Below, piece after piece: positions 54,101 to 64,000 of a stretch of DNA of 64,000 nt. The stretch covers positions 26,078,801-26,142,800 of the forward strand of contig OX359247.1 in NCBI GenBank assembly GCA_947179485.1, in the 5' to 3' direction. The first letter of the stretch is position 1. Every line of letters starts with the position of its first letter. The stretch is from Allacma fusca (lineage: Eukaryota; Arthropoda; Collembola; Symphypleona; Sminthuridae). A program made the translations under genes and the position numbers. Below the pieces are notes generated by a model. The model was not told the origin of the DNA. It made no database searches and worked only from the letters and a program-made list of their open reading frames with translations.

Positions 54101-54618
54101 ACCGACCAAGCATGAAATTTCCGTTTCTTGTGACTCCTTTCTTTGTCGTCTTTTCGTCACTGTCTTCTCAATTTCCTCCAAAGAAAAACGACTCGAACGA
54201 GGACGGGCAACAATAATCTTTTATGTATCATGTAGCACATAAAAGCCTGGGTAGCTCACATCATTTCTCATTAATGATCCTACTTAATTTCTTTCGACCA
54301 ACCCCATACACATACCATTCCATTCTTCCCTTCGAGTAGTGTCAAAAACATTAAAAAACTCTAAAGGAGTAGTCTTAACACGTTAAAGCTCCCCGACTAC
54401 TATTACCTACTTACGATACACACTGCCAACGCAGGACTTCTGTAAGTATACACTACCTAATGGAGTAAATACCTGAAATTCTAGCGGTGCTGCTGAAAAA
54501 AACCTTGGGATTCAAATGTGTATCTACATATGTACGGAATTGTATAAAATATGTATGTAGTTTGTGTTGTGAAATCTGTTTGTAGCCTACCATGTTCTGT
54601 ATTTGTTTTTTTTTCCAG

Positions 54619-54666
54619 GAAACCGGGCGTTGAAGATATGACCGGTCAAGGTTCCATGGCTGCAAG
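54619..54666 (+). CDS. Candidate 48-nt cassette exon (exon B of plus-strand gene)
   Basis: The acceptor is excellent (TTTGTTTTTTTTTCCAG) and the donor near-consensus (GCAAG|GTAAGC). Joined to exon A the split codon is AG|G (Arg) and the exon reads KPGVEDMTGQGSMAA, then AG of the next Arg codon. It has 48 nt, is a multiple of three and keeps the same phase at both ends, so it is symmetric like exon A. GC is about 54% against under 40% around it. A UGCAUG word, the binding site of Rbfox-type splicing regulators, lies 303 nt downstream at 54969-54974. That position is typical of exons enhanced by Rbfox, though one hexamer may be chance. Function is unknown; the segment is polar and probably disordered. 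Confidence 0.45.
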
Positions 54667-55788
54667 GTAAGCGGAATTCTTTATTTTAGCTTTATGTCTA
54701 AAAGGGTTACTCTTGTAAAAAAAACTACATAAAATCCAGACCGTTTACTCATCCCCATGAAATTTTTCCAGAAGATGCACTATGTGCATTCACAATATTG
54801 TATATGGATTATATATGGCAGTTATGTATCTATACTGTATACCCCAATGAGAAAAATATATCCTGGAGAGTTTTCAGTGATCTTGCAACTGGAAATGTTC
54901 CAGTTGCTCTTCCCTCATAGTATGTGTACAGGAATATGTATATAATAATGCTCACAACAGAAATAGCATGCATGGGAAGGCTTGATAGTCAGGAGGAAAT
55001 AGTCTGTGCCATGAGAGTGTGTAGACTTACTCGGAGTATGTATCTGCTCCCAGTTTAGTCCTCTCCCAGTGGATGAATGAGCGCATGCACTTTTTAGCTC
55101 GTTTATGTGAACTAATATTTTTTCGATGATTATGAGCATGAGCGTAGGGCATAAGCATGCAGAGAGTGCCAGCATCTATGGACTAATCCTGTACAAGAAA
55201 GAAATCCGTAAACGTAGCCATGCCTTCTTTCAATTCTCGTCCAAAAAAACTGTATCGTGTAATTGTTCTCAACGTAGTTTTTGAGGATTTAGATGAAAGT
55301 TTGTTTTTTTTTTCGGAGATTTTATTTGCAGAGAGTGTCAATCTGTTGCTAATCGGGCTCTGATGTGTGTCCTACTATTACAGCTTTGTATATTTATAAA
55401 TATTTATAATGATTATGTAATGGAAGTGAATTACATATGGTGGAAAAATGTAGGGATTTTGGAGTCTGTTTGGTTATAAACATCGGGACAAGAGTAGTGT
55501 TTCTACTGGAGATCGTTTGGAGAGATTGCGGTTCAAGAGGACCGTACAAGAGTAAATTATGTTTTCCTTTGCCAGTTATGAATTTGACAGGTAATCGTAA
55601 GTGAATTGGTGGATGTAGAGACCCAGGGTGTAGAATGTACGTGTAAAAGTAGATGATTGCTTCCTTTTAAAGGCTGCGTGAAAATATGTCAGGAATAAAA
55701 TACAGCAGGAATGACATGCACACTTTTTGATATTTATTTTCCTTCGTCAGAAAAGCAACTCATCGAGTCAATGAAAGCCATTCAATTC

Positions 55789-55810
55789 GTGTGTGTGTGT
55801 GTGTGTGTGT
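55789..55810. repeat. (GT)11 microsatellite
   Basis: Uninterrupted GT tract. Confidence 0.95.
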
Positions 55811-57241
55811 AGTTGATAATTGAATGAAGCTCAGGATTTTCCTCCTTGTACATATCTACATACATAAATACACACACGCATACAAATTTTATTTTTTATA
55901 CGATGGTTCCTATATTCCTTGGGAGTATTGGGAATCTGTATGTGCTCAAATCCACTGTAAGACTACCACTGTGGCAATAAGAGGCAGTACGAGTGGCAGA
56001 TACATTCATACAAGTACAAGCATACCCTCACCGCTCTATTGATACGAAAGTGAAAAGAGTTTTAAAAAGTTCTCCCCATTTACATAGTCCAGGCTCGAGG
56101 CTCCTATGAGCACATACTTGCCGTCAACAAGTCCTGTTGACTCTTATTGTTTATTTCGTGTAGGCAAAAAATCTACACATATATAGGATGAATGGAATCA
56201 GAGGACTTTGTTGTTATTTCTCCATTAGAGGAACAAGATGCCAACATATTGGGAGGGTAATTGGTACAACGGGATTTCTGATCAGACTTTTATTTTAATT
56301 GGATAATTAGTCCGAGGGAGTGTTTATAGACACACTGTGATGCAAAAGTTTGTGTATCAATTTTGAAGAGTTTTCAAAAATAAATCATTATGAAGGATCT
56401 GCATATATGTAATTATGTATTATGTATGTCATCTGTCTGTGAGTTTAAATGCGAAGGAAATATGTGTACATTAGGTTCCCTTGATATTTCACATATTATT
56501 AAATTCGTTACTTCAACAGTTCAGCAGGAGGGAAGGAACTAACGAGGAGAGTGTGAAAGGGTTTTCGTCCCTCATTTGCAAACAAACAAGAAAAAATAAA
56601 TTCGCAATGATTCTTCATATTGTGATAATCATGTGCCAACGAGGGGCTAAAATAAACAGGGATCAATATTTACGACTTGAGCAGATAGGAAAGTCGTTAA
56701 GAGAACAAAGCATGTGTGGACCCCATCGTCCATGCTCAATTGTCAGTTTTCACCTTCCCTTTCTATCCCTCCTTTGAGGCTGACGCTTCTGTGAGACGGG
56801 ACAAAATGAATAAAAAAAATTGCAACCCTTGAGGTTGTGTGTGTATTCCAGTAGAGAATTCAAATGAATTGTCGAATGTGTGCAGAACCTCACAGACAAG
56901 CTGCACTTCATACATTTATGGGTATAGGTGCATTTCACGTACACGTTCCTGCATGCCAGCCAGATGCATTTGAAAAGCTCAGTGGCCATCGGTCCGAGGG
57001 TATCATTTTGGGTATTACAAGGTAGGTTACTGGCTCCATGGAACTTCTTTACCTGACGATGTGTTTAGCCTACTGATCCGTTTTTATGGCCGAGAGCAGA
57101 TCACGTCTTCGAACGTGTTTCTCTTTGAATTTCAAATGCCCTGTACAAGAGGCTACGTGTTGAGTTCAACTTGAATAGACGAGACTCCCGATCCGGTCGG
57201 TACCCTGCTCAAACTAACAACAGATTAGATTCTTGCACACA

Positions 57242-57247
<6 letters not shown>

Positions 57248-57278
<31 letters not shown>
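57248..57278. repeat. (CA)15 microsatellite
   Basis: Uninterrupted CA tract. Confidence 0.95.
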
Positions 57279-57279
<1 letters not shown>

Positions 57280-57919
57280 CACTGTGTTTGTGTGTAGAAC
57301 ATTTTTTGAATCCTGACCACGTAGCCATCATATTTACGCAATCGAAGATGAAAACCAAGGACCCAGAAGGCTGTTTCTAGATATATAGTGTCTTTTCCGT
57401 AGTTCTGTACGTGTGACTGTGAGGAGTATACGTTTGCTTATGTATACATACATACGTATGTTTACTCCCTGTGTACACGCATTTCATTCACAAAATCTCC
57501 GTCCGTTCCTTAATTTCCCAATAGTTTGATCATCCTCAAAATCAACTGGGCCTTGAAATGAATTTTTTATTTATCTGTTATTAGTCTCATGTAGGAAATG
57601 GATTTTGGGTTGTGCTTTTGGCATCCCTCTGGTCGGGAAAGCAGGTTTGTGCAAATTTGTGGAAATTAACACCGAAAGAACCTTGGATGACAGATGTCTT
57701 GCATTTAAATCGTAACGGTTTGCATCCATGGCGGTGAAATTATGGAAACCAAATGAGATTAGGCCATTGACCCTGTACTTATCAATTAGATGCCGTTTCT
57801 TATGTATAGTCCAAGTGACTGGATCCATTGGGATTTACATAAGTAGTACATCTTAATCAACTAGACAAATCTCTAGTTCACCATGGACTTTGAAATATGG
57901 CACAAACTTTTTTGACTTT

Positions 57920-58000
57920 TGAGACGGGACTTGAACCGCCTGTCTATAAGTTTGTACTTATCAATAGAAACATGGGCTCCCTGCTGAGCTCAAGACCACG
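57920..58000 (-). other. Degenerate tRNA-like segment (possible SINE head)
   Basis: On the minus strand GGTTCAAGTCC (plus 57927-57937) matches the RNA polymerase III B box exactly, and TGAGCTCAGCAGG (plus 57980-57992) resembles an A box, spaced about 43 nt away as in tRNA genes. The T stem and acceptor stem do not pair properly and no T-run follows closely, so it is not an intact tRNA. A decayed tRNA-derived SINE or chance are the alternatives. Confidence 0.25.
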
Positions 58001-58147
58001 AAAAAGAAGTAAAACTGTTTTCCTAACTAAAAATTGAATATTAACTTACGCATTTTAACGTATGTACAGTATTTTTTTTCCTCTTTCTTATGTGTAGTAT
58101 GTAGAATCAAAGGGTAATGTAATTGTGTTGGAGGATTTTGCATGGAA

Positions 58148-58174
58148 TCTCTCTCTCTCCCTCTCTCTCTCTCG
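58148..58174. repeat. (CT)n microsatellite
   Basis: CT tract with one CCC interruption. Confidence 0.93.
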
Positions 58175-61100
58175 AGGTTATACATAGTTAAACGTCTGCT
58201 CAATAGGGCTTTTCCCTTGCTGCCAATATTGTCCCAGAATTTATGTTGCAGGTTCAAATTGACTCATTCTTGTAGTTAATAATGGTCGTTTGGAGATAGA
58301 AGCGTTTTATAAGCTTGTTCATTTTAATTGTTGAAAGCAGATAAGATTTTCCGGAGAATCAAGTAACAAACTGTTTAGCTTCCTATATAGCAACGTCTCA
58401 GCACATTATTTATGACTGTGTTTCCCTAATTCCCTCTCTATTTATCAGGGAGGGTTGTGTGGAGGTACGTATGGCGGGGTATGTACGAAAAAAAGAGAAA
58501 TGTTAGATAGCCTGGGACTTTGAGAGAATTAATGTTGGGGCTGTGTGGTGTGCGAGGGAAACCCGGTATGTAATATAATACAGAGAGTAAATTGTTGTTT
58601 GCTATCAGACTGGGATAGGGATCTTAAAAGGAAATATGAAAGATGGGACCAGTGTGAAACGTCCGTGGACTTGTTGCTGGGTCCCTGGTAAATGGCGAGC
58701 GTGTTGCTGTTGTTGTTCTTAAGGTATTATCTCTGGTTCTTAATGTGGGTCCATATGTATGAGAGCACACAAGGCTGGAGATTACCTGCCCTACCAGCAC
58801 CTTAAGGTGCTACTTTAATGTCCAGCGGTTCTGCCACATTGATGTTCTATGTAATCAAAGAGTATGCAGGCAATGAATGATGGGATTTTGCATACAAAAA
58901 AAAATCCTGCAAGTTGATATCTCTCTGCTCCCTTGTACTTAATCTTTCTTGTTCTCGTTTGAAACTTTTACATAAACGGACCTCTTCAAGGAAAATAAAT
59001 GGGAACGGTGTTTGGAAATTCTCACTCTCTTCTTCTCCTTCCACTGGAAATTAATTGCAGGTTAAAATTATTTTGTGCACTTGCACTGTACCCTGCAGTT
59101 TTTTAGATGTTCCGATAATTTTTCGTGCTCTCTGGCGTGGTGGGGATGTTTCTTCTGAGTACCTTACATTGATGTATGTATGTGTGTATAATTACAAATC
59201 TACTCAGACTCTACAGAGGGGCTTCGCTATACTGTAGTAGTTAAGAGTGAGGAGTCCCTACAGTATGGTCTGCATTAATCTCCGTACATACATATGTATA
59301 CACTGTATGTGTCCTGTAATTGTATTTACATGGGAAACCAAGAGCCCAACTCTGGACTTGACGGACTTCTTGCGAAACTCTTGTAGTTTGACATGAATTA
59401 CTGGATGGGTTAGGCTTGTAGTTGCTCAGTGAAATATTGCCTTTCATTGTTGTTTAGCTTGGACACCTAGACTTGTTACGTTGTTACAGTGGTAATAATC
59501 ATAATCTGGTTATAAAACTTGGATAATTTTTGCTCTTGAGTGTTCCTCAATTGTACTCACATTTGTGTCCTTTCAAAACTCAATGAATATTTAACGTATA
59601 CTCCAACCTCTTTGATTACTAATCTTTATCCTACTAATCCTATCTCTCTGAACTAGCCCTATATGTAGCGCAGTTGTAGAATCATCGCATAAATTATAAG
59701 TCGGATTCAAAAATCGTCGCTACTTATAATTGACGGGGGGGATTTCACTAGACGAAATCCAATGCATACATACACACATATGTACGTAATTACATACATA
59801 CATAGATACGTGTAATTATATGGCTACAGTAAACTATCCACTATTTATTGTTGCGGCTTGAGCTCAGAATCCCTCTGACATCAGAATTATCCCGGGACAG
59901 AGTTTGAGGTTACAACCACAAATGTTTGTTTTTGCATTAATATGATATGCTGGGTCAAGATTCAGGATTCACAAAACAAGGCTGAGATTTTGGTCGGAGA
60001 TAGTGGAAGGAGGGGATGATGATGAGGCTAAGGCTGAGGATGAAAGGAGATGAGTCTCAGTATGAAACTTTGAAAACGTGAAAACTTTGAAAAACTTGAC
60101 ACGATACGTGCAATCAAGTGGGAGAGTTTAAAGTTGTCACTTGTTACATGAACATAGACTTGTAATTTAGTATGTACATGATCATGTCCTTTCATGTTGT
60201 ATCATTCCCATATACATAGCCCTCGGAACAGTTATGGTTTCCAAGTGTTATGTCCATTGGGTTTGGTAGGGGCTTATGGACAGGATCAGATGCTGAAGCC
60301 TGTTTTTCTGTGTGTTTATTTCTTGGGTTCCTCTTCTCCTTCCCAAGATGACCAGCTTGTTCTGTTTAACTAGAGTTTTACCTGGTAGCTATCTAGTGGT
60401 AGTTGCTTGTCCAGATATCAATTTGGTTGACATTTGATTTTTTTCCCCCTCAAGACGTTAGTATTGTCCAAGGCTGTGTCTCTCCTCTCGAGGAAATGTT
60501 TCGTGGTTCCATTTCATTGCCGGTGTCGGAAACTTTTCTGGCGTAAGACAGCAAGTATGTAAGTCCTGAGTGAGGGAGAGGGGGAGAGAGATTCGTCTTG
60601 TGTACAGTTGGCGGTAGTTCATCTAACTACATACACACAATGGTAAAACATACCGAGTGACCTTCTCATATTATGATGACCAACAATTTTTTTCTCTCAG
60701 GATTTCGGTATCCTTATATGAATCTACAGATACAAGTATGTGCGTAGAATTTATACTGGTCCCCATTACATTTCCCCTGAAAACATATATGTAATAATAA
60801 TTATAGTTACATATTTTTTGAAACCTTATTATTACTAAATGAAGATGACCAGACCTATGTACAGTAAATTACGAAGAGTCTTGTACGTACTCAATGTCCA
60901 GCCCAGGTTAGCTTGATTACTGTGACACTTGGTTGGATGGATGGGTTTCGTTGGGGAAGATTCATTCGGTGTACGCATAATATAATGTGAGATTCATAAT
61001 ATGACTATGGTTATTTCTCGTTGTGACTTGTCACTTTACTCACTCACCTCCGTCCTGAATCATTCTGATAGGAAAAAAAACAAGAGTGACCTTACAGTCA

Positions 61101-62201
61101 TGACATCACAATATAAATTCAAATAAGAATAGATGGGTCAGATAGGAATAGTTGGGACTGGTGTCGACGGGGTGGAAGCGGTATATTGGCGATTGCATAT
61201 GCACATACATACATATGTACATATGTGAGTAGATACATACAGCTGAGCCCTGTCTTGAGCCTCCTCCACATCCAAAATGAGCTCGGAAATGTCTATAAAA
61301 AGCCCAAAACCCCTCTCCTTACGTCATGTGCATACACACACACACACACTTTTGATAAATTATGCATATGAATTTAGAAATAACAATGGAAACAAATATC
61401 CATATAACTTTGTGTCCTCATGTCCTTTACGACTCTACAACCACCATTTGTTTTTTATTGTCAGGGTTTGTAAATATGAAAAAAATGGAGGATTTGTTCA
61501 ACACTGTCAAGAAATAAATATGACAGAGTGCATTCATAACCGGTGTTCTTGAGGAATTATTAAGTAGTCTTGGGAAGACGTGCTAGGAGACGTACACGTC
61601 AGGGTACATTCTGTAAAATAATTATGGACAGAGCATTACCGAGCCCATTCCATCGGTACGATGTACTGTAGTCGTACTCCGGGCTGCCATGTTACCGTAC
61701 CCAGATGAGACTGAGATCCCCTTATACTCACACAATCATTTAAATAGTGAGCATGGACAGGAGTACAAGAGGAGCTGAGTTTCCTTGATACTCCCCATCA
61801 TCATAGTTCATGTTTATTTCCACGGACTCGCGGAACATTACCAAAGAGATTAAAATTGTGGGAAAAGTCGTTTAAAATTTAATCTACGACCCATATAGAT
61901 CATTTTTAAATTGTGTTATTGATGCATGCTTTCTTGTAGTATGTACGCTCTGGTCCTTGGCTCCTCTCCAAACCCTTTTGACTCAAATGTCAGGGAGTTA
62001 AAACTGTTTTGGGGAGGGTAACAGTATCGCTCTGAGCAGCCAAAGTGTGTAGAGGGTAGAGAGTTTGAGAGGGCGAGTGGAACCTGAAATCAAGTAGGCA
62101 GATGTGCTTACTTACCGGTAGTCTCTGAAAGACAGAGGAGCAGAGCCTTTTCTCAAAGTATCATCAACATAATATAATCCATAATGTTATTGTCTATTCA
62201 G

Positions 62202-62277
62202 GATGTTCATGGGAGTAGGAGTGTATGAGGAGCCCGTGGAACCTCCACCGGTCGATGGAGCATATTATATTATTTAA
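62202..62277 (+). CDS. Candidate terminal coding exon, proline/acidic C-terminus ending YYII (exon C)
   Basis: After TATTGTCTATTCAG one base completes the Arg codon from exon B, then the frame reads MFMGVGVYEEPVEPPPVDG, continues through Ala and ends YYII before TAA. The composition (EEPVEPPPVDG, then a hydrophobic end) resembles the cytoplasmic tail of a membrane or scaffold-binding protein. The last residues Y-I-I fit the loose class II PDZ-ligand pattern (hydrophobic-any-hydrophobic-COOH). That is known motif grammar; binding is inference. The acceptor is good. An AATAAA lies 138 nt past the stop. The exon accepts splicing from exon A or exon B in the same phase. An internal ATG at 62203 exists, but a 24-codon independent gene is unlikely. 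Protein family not recognised. Confidence 0.45.
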
Positions 62278-62445
62278 GAAAGCAATTCTAGCTAGACAAT
62301 AATGTTCTACTCACAGCAGGTGTAATGGCTTTCCTCTTTAAGCCCAAGTCCATTTTCTATCATATGTGAGTGTGTGTGACGCTGAAGTGTAGCCTATCAT
62401 TTTAAATTCTCTTGAATAAAAGTATCTATGTATGTACGTTCCTGT
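62278..62445 (+). other. Candidate 3' UTR of the plus-strand gene
   Basis: AT-rich, no long frame; runs from the TAA of exon C to just beyond an AATAAA, with TGTATGTACG-type U/G-rich sequence following, as cleavage sites usually have. The exact end is not visible. Confidence 0.35.
62415..62420 (+). terminator. Polyadenylation signal AATAAA
   Basis: A canonical AATAAA in CTTGAATAAAAG, 138 nt after the exon C stop, followed within 20 nt by a TATGTATGTACG U/G-rich run. Position and surroundings fit a real 3' end, but the hexamer is frequent in this AT-rich DNA. Confidence 0.4.
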
Positions 62446-64000
62446 AGATATGTCCTCACAGCTCATACCTTTTACACTTTCAACTCCGTTTAAAATATGA
62501 AAGCCAGAAAAATGTTGGTCAAACTTGTTACAACTGTTTTCAATTGTTGTTTCCTTTAAATTACCTCCGTCATAAAGCAATTACTTTGGACGTCATCCAT
62601 CTATACAAATATTTATTAATGATTCAATATCTCCTGAATTTTTAAACTGACAACAAGAGCATTGATTTGGTATTGGACGAGTCCTGAAGACACTAGACGT
62701 AGCACAGTAATGAGTACGAGAGAAAAACGAATTGTGTTTCACCACAATAGCAAAACCATATATTTTTCCGATGGGATCGAAATCATTGTTTTTTCAAGTT
62801 GCATATGTAAATATTCCTTTACACTCCGTACCCACAATATACGTTTCAGAGGGATAATCAAGATTGATGCTAATACTTTGTGTCGTGCTATTTACATTCT
62901 CTAGGAGTTTACAGGCTCTATGAGTGTACATAGAGTTACATATATATGTGGATATATGGTCGAAGGGCTAGCAAATAATTGTCAAGTTGCACAATGGGAT
63001 GCGGGTTGGTGTTCTGTACGGAGTGAATATGGGAATGAGGAATGAGCTATGGCTTCCGGATGGAAGAAGCATCATTGTCGCTACTGGGGTTGACGAATGA
63101 CAATTGACACTTGACGCCTGACACAATAGCAGCATCAATGAGGAGTCCGTTCAAGCTGAACCTTGATCGGACAATAAAAACAATCAAGTTTCTACGAACA
63201 CTTTTGTCTCTTCATCTTTTTTTCAGGAGATAAACGTGATATTAGTTTTTTTTTTCATTCAAGTTCTTCTATTGATATGCTTTGAGATTCAGGAGATTGT
63301 ATTATGTTATAAGATTGAGCAAGTGCGACACCCTATGTTTATATTTCCCTGTAGAATAGATATCTACATATATGCAGGGGTTAACAAGCATGACTCAAAA
63401 GTGAATCGAACAATCGCATTATGTACAGACAGTAAGAAAAATTCAATTCAATATTTTTTTGTAACTTTATATATGTAGATAGTATGGATTTGAATGTACA
63501 TATGTAGGCTCTGATATATATTTATTTCTAAAAGACAATGAACATGCATTCACACAGTAAATATCATTAATATTAACGTCGTTATCTGGATCCATGTCCC
63601 ATGCTCTTTGCCAGATTAAAACTGTAAAACTGAGTATTATACTTGTGTCTACCGAGCAGTTGAAATAGCAGTTTGTAATCATAGCGTGAGGAAATTCAAG
63701 TAATTTGAAAGCGATTCTATAGTAAATTTTTTTTAGTGTAGGGAAAAATAGATATACATAAGGGCGAAACAGTATGGTTTTTGGTATCCGAAGATTTTTT
63801 TTTTCTTATGACTGACTACTATTAAGTTGCAGTATTAAATTAAATCCATGTGTTTTTTTCACTTGATTTACATTTGCAACAAAAACCCGGACTGTAAATC
63901 TGCTCCTGTTTATTTTAATATTGAGTTTGCACAATGAGCCTTGTAAAGGATTAGCGGAAGGAATTATATACTTTGGGATGTATAGGGACGGAGAGGGCAC
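62446..64000. other. Non-coding flank, nothing identified
   Basis: AT-rich sequence with short frames of 80 codons or fewer that have unremarkable composition. A good acceptor (CATCTTTTTTTCAG) ends at 63226; after it the phase used by exons A-C meets TAA after one codon, so it is not a continuation of that gene. Confidence 0.5.

Larger units (their letters stand above)
33294..54618 (+). other. Proposed 21.3-kb intron between exons A and B
   Basis: Starts GTAACA and ends TTTGTTTTTTTTTCCAG. Inside I see only microsatellites (CA at 43123, GA at 45019, GT at 47718, CTT at 48781, CT at 50610), TATGTATG palindromes, short uninformative open frames and a few isolated exon-like segments (33773-33827, 42040-42075). 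No intact transposon or RNA gene is visible. Confidence 0.4.
54667..62201 (+). other. Proposed 7.5-kb intron between exon B and terminal exon
   Basis: Starts GTAAGC and ends TATTGTCTATTCAG. Contents: GT tract at 55789, CA tract at 57248, CT tract at 58148, a tRNA-like segment on the minus strand near 57927-57992, and a UGCAUG at about 61925. A further symmetric 33-nt exon-like segment (55332-55364) is described as a finding. Confidence 0.4.

Noticed and set aside
60702..60745. Strong acceptor followed by an open segment, with GTATCCTTA resembling a U12-type donor
   Set aside because: The exon would be only 7 nt for the U12-like donor and has no clear conventional donor otherwise; no matching U12 branch site was found.
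63227..63480. Strong acceptor plus 80-codon frame near the right end
   Set aside because: In the phase of exons A-C a stop follows after one codon; the 80-codon frame is AT-rich without motif.

Overview
The window looks like non-coding DNA from an animal nuclear genome, probably an arthropod. GC is about 37-39% by eye. There are no long open frames and no bacterial-style gene packing. GT/AG-bounded short open segments are separated by long non-coding tracts. Dinucleotide microsatellites are frequent: GA/CT above all, then GT/CA. TATGTATG/CATACATA words are scattered everywhere and often form perfect palindromes. These palindromic words are common in arthropod introns (my general knowledge, not a match), and the species cannot be fixed from this. 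The longest open frame is 157 codons and contains a GA repeat; I regard none of the long frames as a gene on its own.

Plus strand, 33.2-62.4 kb: the best-supported feature is the 3' end of a split gene. Two very short in-frame exons (33 nt at 33261-33293; 48 nt at 54619-54666) precede a terminal exon with a stop (62202-62277) and an AATAAA 138 nt after the stop. All three begin in the same phase and both internal exons are multiples of three, so either can be skipped without breaking the frame. The introns would be 21.3 kb and 7.5 kb. The encoded C-terminus is proline/acidic and ends in YYII, a possible class II PDZ ligand. I do not recognise the protein. Upstream exons are outside the window or not identified.

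Minus strand, 10.9-14.2 kb: a weaker model has a 58-nt exon, a 40-nt exon, a compact 211-nt intron and a terminal exon with a close AATAAA. Read in phase it gives a hydrophobic, membrane-like stretch followed by an Arg/Ser-rich tail.

Elsewhere I see intron-like or intergenic sequence, microsatellites, one degenerate tRNA-like segment on the minus strand near 57.95 kb, and several isolated splice-site pairs whose number is about what chance would give in 64 kb. I saw no rRNA, CRISPR array, intact transposon, viral gene or toxin gene. All exon calls come from reading splice signals and phase by eye; transcript data would decide them.
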